The notes below the pieces were generated by a model that worked only from the letters and a program-made list of their open reading frames with translations, had not been told where the DNA came from and searched no databases. Positions 1-9,284 of a stretch of DNA of 44,612 nucleotides are shown here, piece after piece (within the stretch, counting starts at the first letter, position 1; every line of letters begins with the position of its first letter). Source of the stretch: Bacteroidota bacterium (lineage in GTDB: Bacteria > Bacteroidota > Bacteroidia > Bacteroidales > FEN-979); the NCBI GenBank assembly GCA_026391715.1, contig JAPLDO010000147.1, forward strand, positions 1 through 44,612, written 5' to 3'. Position numbers and translations under genes: made by a program.

Positions 1-1701
1 TCGCTTGTTTTCCATGAATGACCTGATAGTGACGAACATATTAAAGTTAGTTATCTGTTTGCTTTTCTTTTCAAGCAGGGCGTCTTTTGCATTTGACAAC
101 AGATTAAGAATGACCTGCTCGAATTTAAAGGTATTTCCGGGAATCATCGGCAGATTTTCTTCTAATTGCAGATTCATGTTGATTGCCAGATGTTTGAACT
201 GTTCCGATACCATTGTAACAGCATCTTTTATACTGCTGTTAATGTCGAAACCTGTTAAAATGTAATCGTCGTGACTTCTTGAAAAAGCCCTGACATGATC
301 AATAATATTTCTAATGCGCGTAATATTGTCGAAAATTTTATCTGTTTTCTTCTTCAGGTACTCTTTTTCGATATGCTCCCTTTTGGATGCCTCGAACAGG
401 ATATTGTCCATAACCATTGAAATGGTATTTAATGGTTGGTTTATCTCGTGCGCAATGCCAGACGCCATTTCTCCCAGGCTCGCCATACGATCGGCATGTA
501 TCTGTTTTTTCTCCATTTTTTTGCGTTGTGAAATATCGCGAACAATAATCATAAATGAAAAGGGAATTCCATCAGCGTCCTGAATTAAAGTAGCGCTGGT
601 TTCACATAAAAAGTAAGTTTGGTCTTTTTTCTTAATTTTTATCTCAACATTTTGGGCAATTCCTTCATTCATTGTCTTTTCAATAACGCTCATTATCGTT
701 TTCTTCTCTTCAGGCGGAACAAATTGAAAAAAATGTTTTCCAACCATTTCGTCCGCTTTATCGGCGCCGTATAATTCGAGACCAATTACAGAAACATCGG
801 TAATCAGACCTTTAAGATCAATAATAAAAATACCATCGGGAGAGGCATTCAACATTGTGCGGTATTTTTCTTCACTGAGTTTCAGCGCCTGTTCGGCAAT
901 CTTGCGTTCGGTGATGTCTTTTGTAAATCCAAGAAATCGCGATTCGGTAAGTTTTACTTCATCTACCGTCCACCATCGTTTAGTTCCATTTTTATGTTTG
1001 AATAACAAATCCGACTTTAACGAGCCTTCATTAACCATCTTTCTAATATTGGTCATGCCATCTTCAAGCGATTCTTCAGCAAGAATGTCTGAAATCGACA
1101 TTTTTAAAAGTTCATCTTTTGAATACCCTGTAATTCTACCTGCTGCCTCGTTCACTTCAACATATCTTCCTTTTTCATCCGCAACAAAAACACCATCCGG
1201 AGCATTATCAATGTAACTTTTGTATTTTTCTTCACTCTTTTTAAGAGCTGAATTGACCCTGGATAATTCATCTGCATATTTTTTCAATAAAGCTACACTC
1301 CGTAAAACTTTATGTTTCTGATTGAAAAGGTCGAGAAATACGTTGATTTTACTTAGAAGAATTACCTTATCAAAGGGTTTAAAAATGTAATCTACCGCCC
1401 CTGAACCATACCCTTTGAATACTTGTATTTCATTAACATTGCTCGCCGTTAAAAAAATTATAGGCACCTTTACCTCCGGTCTTTCTTCATTCATCTTTAC
1501 TGCAAGGTCATAACCGTTCATTTCGGGCATCCATACATCTACAATGGCAAGCGCCAGTTCTAATCCCTTCGTTTTATTCAACGCTTCAGAACCGGAAAGC
1601 GCCTGAATTACGTTAACATTAATTTCCCTGACGACGGTTTCAAGGAATAACAGGTTTTCCTCGGAGTCATCAACAATAAGTAAGTTAGGTAGATGTTTCA
1701 T
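1..1701 (-). CDS. Hybrid response regulator / PAS sensor histidine kinase, C-terminus cut by window edge
   Basis: The minus strand is open from 1701 to the left edge (567 codons seen). Residues 1-125 form a receiver domain: acidic DD at 11-12, phosphoacceptor Asp55 in IVDVWMPEMNG and the conserved Lys in DYIFKPF. Two PAS domains follow (EEKYKSYIDNAPDGVFVAD and EEKYRTMLNASPDGIFIID), each ending in a DITERK-like motif. A dimerisation/phosphotransfer helix comes next, with His418 in GIAHEINQPLN, then an N-box (VILNLLSNAKDALLEKK). The ATP-binding G-boxes would lie beyond the edge. The HEINQP form is usual for NtrB/DctB-type kinases. ATG at 1707 (MPMKH) is an alternative start; neither has a clear Shine-Dalgarno. 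With an N-terminal receiver and no DNA-binding domain, it probably passes signals through phosphorelay. The input signal is unknown. Confidence 0.9.
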   Translation of the reverse strand, partial: MKHLPNLLIVDDSEENLLFLETVVREINVNVIQALSGSEALNKTKGLELALAIVDVWMPEMNGYDLAVKMNEERPEVKVPIIFLTASNVNEIQVFKGYGSGAVDYIFKPFDKVILLSKINVFLDLFNQKHKVLRSVALLKKYADELSRVNSALKKSEEKYKSYIDNAPDGVFVADEKGRYVEVNEAAGRITGYSKDELLKMSISDILAEESLEDGMTNIRKMVNEGSLKSDLLFKHKNGTKRWWTVDEVKLTESRFLGFTKDITERKIAEQALKLSEEKYRTMLNASPDGIFIIDLKGLITDVSVIGLELYGADKADEMVGKHFFQFVPPEEKKTIMSVIEKTMNEGIAQNVEIKIKKKDQTYFLCETSATLIQDADGIPFSFMIIVRDISQRKKMEKKQIHADRMASLGEMASGIAHEINQPLNTISMVMDNILFEASKREHIEKEYLKKKTDKIFDNITRIRNIIDHVRAFSRSHDDYILTGFDINSSIKDAVTMVSEQFKHLAINMNLQLEENLPMIPGNTFKFEQVILNLLSNAKDALLEKKSKQITNFNMFVTIRSFMENKR

Positions 1702-1760
1702 CGGCATTATTCTGGGATATTTCAATTTTTCCGGACTGAAAGGATAAATGCCCGAAATTA

Positions 1761-1780
1761 TTTAACTTGTCAAAGTTAAA
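1761..1780 (-). promoter_or_regulatory. Candidate promoter -7 box overlapping an inverted repeat, upstream of the edge kinase
   Basis: On the minus strand TAACTTTG (1778 to 1771) matches the Bacteroidota -7 consensus TAnnTTTG and lies about 70 bp before the ATG at 1701. It sits inside a perfect 8-bp inverted repeat, TTTAACTT (1761-1768) and AAGTTAAA (1773-1780), separated by GTCA, which could be an operator half-site pair. No convincing -33 box was found. The repeat is seen directly; its regulatory role is inferred. Confidence 0.35.
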
Positions 1781-1969
1781 TATAATTCCGATTCTTACAC
1801 GTATCTTATGAATTGGTTATCTCTTTTAACCCGGCGTCAAAATTTTATGGTTAATCAAAAACCTTCTGACGATAATCGGTGTTATTAACAAGTTTTATCT
1901 AATTTAGCATGGTTTATTATTAGTTTGAATTGCTTTAGCCAACTCTGAAAATCATAAGAAATTATTAAT

Positions 1970-4803
1970 ATGGATAAAGAGGAAAAAATCAAATCACAAA
2001 CTGAAATATCGAATGAAATTGAGTTTGTCGGTATTTTCAATCTTAGGAATATCCAACGAATGCAGGATTTGTTTTCTGACGCTACCGGCGTAGCAGCAAT
2101 TATTACATATCCTGACGGTACGCCGATTACTGAACCCAGTAACTTTTGCCGGTTGTGCAATGACATTATACGAAAGACAAAAAAGGGAAGCGCCAACTGT
2201 TTTATTAAAGATTCTTTTTATTGTGATGGTAGTTCATCAGGATACCTTAAGCCATGTCAGAGCTGTGGCTTGCAGGGCGCCATTACAAACATTATTGTTG
2301 GAGACAAACATATTGCAAACTGGGTAATCGGGCAGGTGCGGAATAAAGAACTGGATGAACAGCAAATGATACAATATGCCAATGAAATTGGGACAGACAG
2401 AAATGATTTTATTGAGGCGATGAAAGAAGTTCCCGTGATGACGGTTGAACAGTTTAACAAAGTATTGAAAATGCTTGATTCATATACGACCGAATTGTCG
2501 GAAAATGCTTTTAATAATTTGCAACTGAAAATGCAGATTGCTGATTTGAAGCAGTCCGGTGAGGAACTTGAAGAGAGCAGGGAAAAGTATCGCGGATTAT
2601 GTGAAGCCGCTTTTGAAGCAATCTTCTTCTCTGAAAAAGGTCTTTGTATTGAGCAAAATCAAACTGCGGAAAATATGTTTGGGTACACTTCCGAAGAAGC
2701 TATTGGCAAATACGGAACAGAATGGATTGTACCCGAAGACAGAGATATGGTGATGAAGAATATGCTTTCAGGCTTTGAAGAACCTACCAGGCGATTGCTT
2801 TGAAAAAAGACGGTACAACATTTCCGTGCGTTTTGCGCGGAAAGATGATGCACTATAAAGGAAGAATAGTCCGGGTTACTTCATTAACAGACATTACCGA
2901 CCTTAAACATGTTGAAGATGCACTTCAGGAAAGCGAAGAAAAATACCGGCTTATTGCCGAAAATACTTCAGATGGAATTATACTTTTTGGAGATGATAAC
3001 ACAATTCAATATGCTTCGCCAGCTTATCTAAAACAACTTGGCATAGACGAAATAGTTCAACTTAAACGAACTCCTGAAGGTATATATTCGATGATTCATC
3101 CGGATGACAGAGATGCGGTATTTGCCGAGATATTCAAAGCGATTGAATTAAAAAATAGCGGATTAACCTATTCCTACAGGGTTAAACATGCGGCAGGACA
3201 TTATATCTGGCGAGAAGATAACGCTAAATTCAAATACAATAGTTCGGGAAATTATTCCGGGGCATACGTCATCTGTCGTGATATCACCGAACGCAAGCGG
3301 GCGGAAGAGTCTCTGAGGATAAAGGATTGGGCAATTGAGTCGGCAATTAATCCAATTGCAATCTCCGACCTGTCGGGAAATCTTAATTATGTGAATCCGG
3401 CGTTCCTGAAATTATGGGGATATACCGCTCTGGAAGAAATGCTTGGAAAATCGCCAACGAGCTTTTGGCAGATGGATGAAAATGAATCTGAAATCATTGG
3501 AATATTACTAAATCGCGGAGGTTGGTCGGGAGAAATGGTGGCACAAAGCAGGAATGGATCGCTTTTCGATGTTCATATAGAAGCAAGTCTGGTTACAAAT
3601 GCCGAAGGACAGCCATTCTGCTTATTAGCGTCGTTTGCCGACATTACCGAGCGCAAGAAGGCGGAAAAGGAACTAAGAAAATTAACCCGCGCTGTGGAAC
3701 AAAGTCCAGTTTCTATTGTAATAACGAATCTTGAAGGCAATATTATCTATGGAAATCCCAAAGTTTGTGAAATTACAGGATATTCCATTGAGGAGCTACT
3801 TGGGGAAAACTCTTGCATTTTTCAGTCAGGAGAAACGCCCAACGAGACTTATAAAAATCTTTGGGATACAATCATTTCAGGCAAAGAATGGCGGGGCGAG
3901 CTACACAATAAAAAGAAAAATGGTGAATTATACTGGGAATCTGCCTCTATTTCTCCAATTTTTGACACTGAGGGAAAAATTACCGATTTCCTTGCCGTAA
4001 AGGAAGATATTACTGCATTGAAAAAATTGATTACCAATCTGGAAGCAGCCAAAGAAAAAGCCGAAGCCGGAAACCGCCTGAAAACGGCTTTCATGAACAA
4101 TATTTCCCACGAAATACGAACTCCATTAAATGGAATTATTGGTTTTAGCAGCTTGATAATACAACCCGATTTCACCGATGAAGAAAAGCAGCAGTTTTAT
4201 ACTTTTATTAATGCCAGTAGCAATCGGTTGATCAACACAATAACGAGCTACATGGATATTTCACTAATCGCTTCGGGAAATATAGAAATACACAGGAAAC
4301 CTTTTAAACTGCAAAATATTCTTAATCAATTTTACGAACAGTTCGAACCCTTGTGTACTGTTAAAAACCTTATTCTGCGGCTAATTATCCCTAAAAAAGC
4401 GGATGATATTATTTTATATTCTGATTATGAACTAATTCAAAAAGCCTTATCTCATTTATTAGACAATGCAGTTAAATTTACCAATGCCGGAGAAATTTCA
4501 TTTGGGTATTTCATAAAAACCGGGTTATTGGAATTTTTTGTAACTGATACAGGGAATGGGATTAGCAAAGAGGCTCAAGCCCGTATCTTTGAAAATTTCG
4601 TTCAGGAAGAGGTAGTGAATACACGGGGCTATGAAGGCAGCGGACTGGGCTTGTCCATTGCGCAAGGTATTGCGCGATTACTGGGTGGAGAAATCCGGGT
4701 GGAATCGGAGAAAAACACAGGATCAACATTTTACTTTTATGTCCCTTATGATGCAATTGACAATGAAATGAAGGTTTCAACTATGAGGCTGCAAGGTAGC
4801 TGA
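1970..4803 (+). pseudogene. PocR-PAS multisensor histidine kinase, interrupted by an apparent one-base deletion
   Basis: Two open segments, 1970-2803 and about 2790-4803 (first downstream ATG at 2800), belong to one protein of about 944 residues. The first starts with a PocR-type ligand-sensing domain (roughly residues 20-175: ATGVAAIITYPDGTPIT, SNFCRLCNDIIR, HIANWVIGQVR, with several Cys) and enters a PAS domain. The frame is lost near 2785: adding one T after GAACCT restores EPYQAIALKKDG, a standard PAS core ending. Three more PAS domains follow, then a HisKA helix (His codon 4108-4110, NNISHEIRTPLNG) and an ATPase domain with N-box LLDNAVKFT, G1 DTGNGIS and G2 GSGLGLSIAQG. No receiver or output domain is present. 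PocR domains bind small metabolites in known cases, but this ligand is unknown. The lesion may be a real mutation or an assembly error; all catalytic motifs downstream are intact. It converges on the next gene with only 3 bp between stops. Confidence 0.85.
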
Positions 4804-4806
4804 TCG

Positions 4807-6318
4807 TCATTTTTCGCCTCCATGTATATCAACTGGAATAGTGAAAAAGAACGATGCTCCTTCGCCTTTTGCCGATTTAATCCAAATGCGGCCGCCAAGT
4901 AGTTCCACAATTCCTCTCACAATTGACAATCCCAGCCCGCTACCTTCGTAACCGCGGGTATTTGATGCGTTTTCCTGAGTAAATTTGTCGAATATATGTG
5001 CCTGAACATCGGCGCTTATTCCCACACCTGTATCTTTAACAAAAAATTCAAGTTCACTTCCTTTTCTTTCAAAACCAAACGAAACTGAACCTTCTTTGGA
5101 AAATTTTATAGCATTGTTTAACAAATGCCGTAACGCCTTGCGCAACAATCCCTGGTCGGAATTTATTTGCAATATACTATCAGCAGGTTGTGTTTGAAGA
5201 ATTAATGCCAACCTGTTAGTTTGAGCTGTTTTAAGAAACTTGTCATAAATTTCTTCGAGTAAATTGCGGATGGCAAATAATCTTTTATGAACCTCCATAT
5301 TTCCCGAAGCGATAAGAGAAATATCCATATAATCGTTAACTGTATTCATCAGGCGGTCGCAACCTGCATTTAAAATTCCATAATACTCTTTTTTTTCATC
5401 CTGAGAAAGATCAGGCTCAATAAGCATTTGACCAAATCCAAGTATATGATTCAGGGGGGTGCGAATTTCGTGCGATATATTGTTCATAAAAGCTGTTTTA
5501 AGCCGGTCGCCGGATTCGGCTTTAGCTTTAGCTTTGACTAATTCAATGATAAATTCTTTTCTTTCGGTAATATTTTCCTTAACTGCAAGGTAATTGGTAA
5601 TTTTTCCTTCGTAATCCAGAATAGGAGATATTGATGCAGCTTCCCAGTAAAGCTCCCCGTTTTTCTTTTTATTATGAAATTCACCCTGCCATTCGCTCCC
5701 CGAACTAACGGTTTTCCACAAATTTTGATAATCTTCCTCAGGCTTTTCGCCGGAGCTGAATATCCGAGGTTTTTTGCCAATTAACTCTTCGCTGGAGTAG
5801 CCGGTTAATTCTGTGGTTTTGGGATTAACATATTCTATCTCTCCATGTTCATTCGTAATAATTATGGAAACAGGGCTTTGCTGCACCGCCTGAGAAAGCT
5901 TTCGCAGTTCATTTTCCGCTTTATGACGGGCAGTTTGTTCCTGTACTTCTTTAAGCGCCCGACGTACAGCAAAGGGAAGTTTATCTAACTGATCTTTCAT
6001 CACATAGTCGGACGCGCCCTGCTTGAGCAATTCAACCGCAAGATATTCTCCGATTGTTCCCGATACACAAATAAACGGCACATCGGGGCAAATCTGCCTG
6101 GCATGTTGCAAAGCGGTCATCCCGGAATATCCCGGTAAATTATAGTCGCAAAGGATTAAATCAAAAGTGACTGTTTTAATCTTATCAAGATATTCCTTTT
6201 TGGTTGACACAATAACAAATTGCATCTTATATCCCTCTTTTTTAAGTCTGTGCCGAATTAATTCGGCATCGTCAGGGTTGTCTTCCAGACAAAGAATATT
6301 TAATACAATTTCACGCAT
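4807..6318 (-). CDS. Receiver-PAS-histidine kinase (hybrid two-component protein)
   Basis: 503 residues. A receiver domain covers about 6-125 (acidic EDN at 12-14, phosphoacceptor Asp58 in LCDYNLPGYSG, Lys in DYVMKDQ). A PAS domain covers about 145-265 (SPVSIIITN to AVKENITERK). The phosphotransfer helix carries His in NNISHEIRTPLNHILGF, followed by an ATPase domain with N-box LLNNAIKFS, G1 DTGVGIS and G2 GSGLGLSIVRGIVELLGG. All kinase motifs look intact. The receiver is at the N-terminus, so the protein could receive phosphate from another kinase and adjust its own kinase activity. It has no membrane segment, so it is probably cytoplasmic. The PAS-HisKA-HATPase half closely resembles the same half of the convergent PocR kinase (shared HNKKKNGELYWE and KTAFMNNISHEIRTPLN), which indicates paralogy. 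Confidence 0.93.
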   Translation of the reverse strand: MREIVLNILCLEDNPDDAELIRHRLKKEGYKMQFVIVSTKKEYLDKIKTVTFDLILCDYNLPGYSGMTALQHARQICPDVPFICVSGTIGEYLAVELLKQGASDYVMKDQLDKLPFAVRRALKEVQEQTARHKAENELRKLSQAVQQSPVSIIITNEHGEIEYVNPKTTELTGYSSEELIGKKPRIFSSGEKPEEDYQNLWKTVSSGSEWQGEFHNKKKNGELYWEAASISPILDYEGKITNYLAVKENITERKEFIIELVKAKAKAESGDRLKTAFMNNISHEIRTPLNHILGFGQMLIEPDLSQDEKKEYYGILNAGCDRLMNTVNDYMDISLIASGNMEVHKRLFAIRNLLEEIYDKFLKTAQTNRLALILQTQPADSILQINSDQGLLRKALRHLLNNAIKFSKEGSVSFGFERKGSELEFFVKDTGVGISADVQAHIFDKFTQENASNTRGYEGSGLGLSIVRGIVELLGGRIWIKSAKGEGASFFFTIPVDIHGGEK

Positions 6319-6396
6319 ATTGTGAATTCAGAAAACCAGACTAATCAAAGATTCAATAATTGATGAATAAGTTAGACAATCATAATGTAATTCAAC

Positions 6397-7788
6397 TCAA
6401 TGATAGGTAAACAGCAACACAGGCGGTATGAGCAGCAGACAACCAAGGATTAAAAAAATTATAGACAACGGGAACATAAACTTGAGCCATTTGTCATAAG
6501 GAATGTTTCCGATTGCAAGGATACCCATGGTGACGCCGCTGGTAGGAAATATGTTTGTAAATAGTCCGTCGCCCAGTTGGTAAGCCAGGACAGCCGTTTG
6601 GCGGGTAATGCCAATCAGGTCGCTTAGCGGCGACATTAAGGGCATGGTGAGAGCTGCCTGTCCCGATCCTGAAGGGACAAAGAAATTCATAAAGCCCTGG
6701 AAGAAGAACATCATCTGGACTGAGACTACCCTGGGAAAATAATCCATGGTCCCGGCAATGCCATTAAGAATAGTGTCAATGATTTTTCCATCTGTTGCCA
6801 CGATTAGCATTCCACGGGACAGTCCGATAACGAAAGCGGCAGTCATCATGTCGCGGGCGCCTTCAAGAAAAGCCCCGACAGCAGTATTGGATGGAAGCCG
6901 GAAAAAGATGGCGGTAAGGAGACCCATAGCAACAAACAATGCTGCAATTTCATTGATATACCAGTCCCAGATGTTTACTCCGACAATGAGCATTATTATG
7001 GCAGAGAAGAAGATGACGAGTACCAGTTTTCTTTTCAGGGTGAAGGCAAAGTCTTCTGCGTTATGGAAAGATGTAAGGTCTCTTTTGCTGTCTATTTCAT
7101 AAACAAGACTTCGTTTCGGGTTCCGCTCAATCCTTTTGGCATAGAGCATGACAAAGACAATTGCGGCGGTCATTAGTATAAGCCATACCACCAGCCTGTA
7201 CTCCCATCCGCTGAAGACCGGGATTTCAGCGATGCCCTGAGCGATGCCAATTGTAAATGGATTACTGAAAGCGCCTGCAAAGCCCGACGCAGCGCCGATA
7301 AACGGCATTGCAATTCCGGTAAGAGAATCATACCCCATTGCGATGGCGAGCGGAATAGTGATCAGAATAAAGACCATTACCTCTTCGCACATACCAAAAG
7401 AGGCGCCAGCGAGGGAAAAGAGAAACATGATGATGGGAATGATGAACTTCTTTATTGCAGGTTTTTTTCGTGTGGCATTGAGTATCCCTGCCAATCCGGC
7501 ATTGATCGCGCCTGTTTTATTAAGGATACCGAACGCGCCGCCAATCAGCAGCACAAAAGCTATTATCTGCGCGGCAGATATCATCCCCCTGATAGGCGCC
7601 GTTAAAAGGTCCATCATTCCCTGCGGGTGAGGATCCACATGATGATATGTTCCCGGAACAACAACCTGTCGACCGTTATATTCGTGCCGCTGAAACTCGC
7701 CAGCCGGGATAATCCACGTAAGTATTAAAAAGATTATCAGGATAATGGAGACAATAATCAGGGTGTGCGGAATCTTTTTCTTTTCCAT
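6397..7788 (-). CDS. yfcC: YfcC family (DcuC-like) membrane carrier
   Basis: 463 residues from the ATG at 7788, very hydrophobic with about 12 predicted membrane spans. The N-terminus KKIPHTLIIVSIILI, the LTWIIPAGEF motif after the first span, and GASFGMCEEVMVF and GFAGAFSNPFTIGIAQGIAE are typical of the YfcC branch of the C4-dicarboxylate/DcuC carrier family (PF03606), often annotated as basic amino-acid or short-chain acid antiporters. The substrate cannot be read from sequence. An upstream in-frame ATG at 7875 would add 29 polar residues absent from the family. A -7 box candidate at 7824-7831 lies between the two ATGs and favours 7788. It is a single gene, divergent from the next one. Confidence 0.88.
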   Translation of the reverse strand: MEKKKIPHTLIIVSIILIIFLILTWIIPAGEFQRHEYNGRQVVVPGTYHHVDPHPQGMMDLLTAPIRGMISAAQIIAFVLLIGGAFGILNKTGAINAGLAGILNATRKKPAIKKFIIPIIMFLFSLAGASFGMCEEVMVFILITIPLAIAMGYDSLTGIAMPFIGAASGFAGAFSNPFTIGIAQGIAEIPVFSGWEYRLVVWLILMTAAIVFVMLYAKRIERNPKRSLVYEIDSKRDLTSFHNAEDFAFTLKRKLVLVIFFSAIIMLIVGVNIWDWYINEIAALFVAMGLLTAIFFRLPSNTAVGAFLEGARDMMTAAFVIGLSRGMLIVATDGKIIDTILNGIAGTMDYFPRVVSVQMMFFFQGFMNFFVPSGSGQAALTMPLMSPLSDLIGITRQTAVLAYQLGDGLFTNIFPTSGVTMGILAIGNIPYDKWLKFMFPLSIIFLILGCLLLIPPVLLFTYH

Positions 7789-7823
7789 TGGCAGTATCGT
7801 AAAGTGGATAAAGGGAGAATCTA

Positions 7824-7831
7824 CAAATTTA
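7824..7831 (-). promoter_or_regulatory. Candidate -7 promoter box for the YfcC-type carrier
   Basis: Read on the minus strand, TAAATTTG fits TAnnTTTG. It lies about 36 bp upstream of the ATG at 7788 and downstream of the alternative ATG at 7875, so transcription from here would exclude the longer protein. No clear -33 box was seen. Confidence 0.35.
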
Positions 7832-7934
7832 TTTATTTTTTTAACGTTGTCATTTTTTGATTTGAATGTTTTCATTTTTATTCAGATAACATTGAACGAT
7901 CATTATTTTTTTTCCTTCATCTTTGAAATACTTT

Positions 7935-7942
7935 TATATTTG
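7935..7942 (+). promoter_or_regulatory. Candidate -7 promoter box for the T9SS-exported protein
   Basis: TATATTTG fits the Bacteroidota TAnnTTTG consensus, 34 bp before the ATG at 7977. It is arranged divergently to the candidate box at 7824-7831. No -33 box at the usual distance was recognised. Confidence 0.35.
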
Positions 7943-7976
7943 TATAAACATAAGTCAAACTTAAAACCACAAACCC

Positions 7977-9077
7977 ATGAAAAAAATCTTACTTTTTATT
8001 GCACTGACGCTGCTATTCACCCTGAATAGTTATTCGCAGGCAACTTTTAATACTGGCGCGTTGGGTGTAGACATAAGCCAATATGGAAGAATACGGCTGT
8101 TAACTCCCGATGGCAAAAGGCATTTACAGCGCGCCTCCATTCTGGTTGAAACTTCGAAAACATCTGTATTCGATTATACAAATGACGCCGAGCAATTGGA
8201 ACCAACCGTTTTGGTTCCTAATCCTTCATTGAGTGATTTTGAAATCTATGGCGCATACGACAACTCCTATTCATTATTACCTCCCGACGTAAATGTAAAA
8301 TTGAATGCCTACGGATGGAATAACGGAAGTTACACAATCGTTAAATTCAATATAAAGAATATGCAAACTGACGCCATGAATGCGTCGGCGGGGTTGGATA
8401 TAATTCCTGAAATAAACCAGGAGTATGGATTCGATACTATTACCTACAACAGCGCCGCAGGAGTTATCAGGTTTCACAGAGGCAATCAGGTGAACATGGG
8501 AATGAAACTCCTCTCAGCTTCGTTGTCATCTCTCTATTCATTTGAATGGTATGATGGTTATTCTGTTGACACCAGTTATTGGAACTGGATGAATCATGGG
8601 GCATTGCAACCTCAGTATGTTTCAAATACTGTTGACGGACCAGTTACAATTACTGCGCAGTTGCCGGTTGTAACCGCTCCGGGAGAATCATTTAATGTTT
8701 ATTATGCGCTGGCTCTCGGCGCTGACGAGCAAACAATGTTATCTAACATTTCGGCAGCAGTAGTAAAGTATCAGTCATTGATAACATCTGTGAATGATAT
8801 TGAATCTTCTGTAAATCAATTGAATCTTGGACAAAATCAGCCTAATCCTTTTAAACAGTCAACTACAATCAGTTATCTGTTGCCAGACGCCGGATTTGTA
8901 AGTTTAAAAGTCTATAATGTTCTGGGAAATGAAGTGGCTACGCTGGTAAATTCAAATCAAACCAGAGGCAAACACTCCATCCAATTCAATGCAGATGATT
9001 TACCCGGCGGTATGTATTACTACACTATCAGGTTTAATAACGAGGCAAGATCAAATAAAATGTTGCTGATAAAATAA
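7977..9077 (+). CDS. Secreted protein of unknown function with T9SS type A sorting domain
   Basis: 366 residues. A Sec signal peptide (KK followed by a hydrophobic stretch ending LNSYSQA, about residues 1-21) leads into an approximately 260-residue body not recognised as any family, rich in Tyr, Asn and Ser and probably beta-structured. The last ~85 residues form a type A T9SS C-terminal domain: LGQNQPNPFKQSTTISYLLP, VSLKVYNVLGNEVATLV, GKHSIQFNADDLPGGMYYYT and a terminal basic KMLLIK. The mature protein is therefore expected to cross the outer membrane by the type IX system and be released or anchored at the surface. It stands alone and is followed by a strong terminator. The cargo function is unknown. 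Confidence 0.88.
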   Translation: MKKILLFIALTLLFTLNSYSQATFNTGALGVDISQYGRIRLLTPDGKRHLQRASILVETSKTSVFDYTNDAEQLEPTVLVPNPSLSDFEIYGAYDNSYSLLPPDVNVKLNAYGWNNGSYTIVKFNIKNMQTDAMNASAGLDIIPEINQEYGFDTITYNSAAGVIRFHRGNQVNMGMKLLSASLSSLYSFEWYDGYSVDTSYWNWMNHGALQPQYVSNTVDGPVTITAQLPVVTAPGESFNVYYALALGADEQTMLSNISAAVVKYQSLITSVNDIESSVNQLNLGQNQPNPFKQSTTISYLLPDAGFVSLKVYNVLGNEVATLVNSNQTRGKHSIQFNADDLPGGMYYYTIRFNNEARSNKMLLIK

Positions 9078-9116
9078 TGCATCCTGCTGAATAGTTTAAC
9101 CGGTCAGACAAAATAA

Positions 9117-9156
9117 AAAAAGTGGCTGTCTCATAAATTTGAGGCAGCCACTTTTT
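9117..9156. terminator. Bidirectional intrinsic terminator
   Basis: A near-perfect 17-bp stem (9117-9133 with 9140-9156, one G-U pair) encloses a 6-base loop. It has an A-tract on the left and a T-tract on the right, so it can end transcription from both convergent neighbours: the T9SS protein on the left and the S8 protease on the right. The core GTGGCTGTCTCA resembles termini of some Bacteroidota insertion sequences, but no transposase lies beside it. Confidence 0.75.
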
Positions 9157-9248
9157 ATTGCCTTCGATAAAAAGGCCATTTCTGCTGAGGAGATGGCAAA
9201 GATGTACAGGATGAAGATATGATGCCCAAACTGCCACAATTCTATTAT

Positions 9249-9268
9249 CCCCGGACTAAAGTCCGGGG
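9249..9268. repeat. REP-like perfect hairpin with CTAAAG core
   Basis: CCCCGGACT (9249-9257) and AGTCCGGGG (9260-9268) form a perfect 9-bp stem around AA. The same CT-AA-AG centre with different outer arms recurs at 23834-24069, and here too the hairpin is followed by GCAATTC. It lies just downstream of the S8 protease stop codon. It has no T-run, so it is more likely a dispersed palindromic repeat than a terminator. Confidence 0.6.
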
Positions 9269-9284
9269 CAATTCATCCGGGAAT

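Noticed and set aside
9117-9222. Possible insertion-sequence remnant: an IS-end-like GTGGCTGTCTCA hairpin followed by a short open stretch ending at 9222
   Set aside because: The hairpin fits a bidirectional terminator between convergent genes, no matching second end or transposase was seen, and the ~20-residue peptide (AISAEEMAKMYRMKI) could not be assigned.
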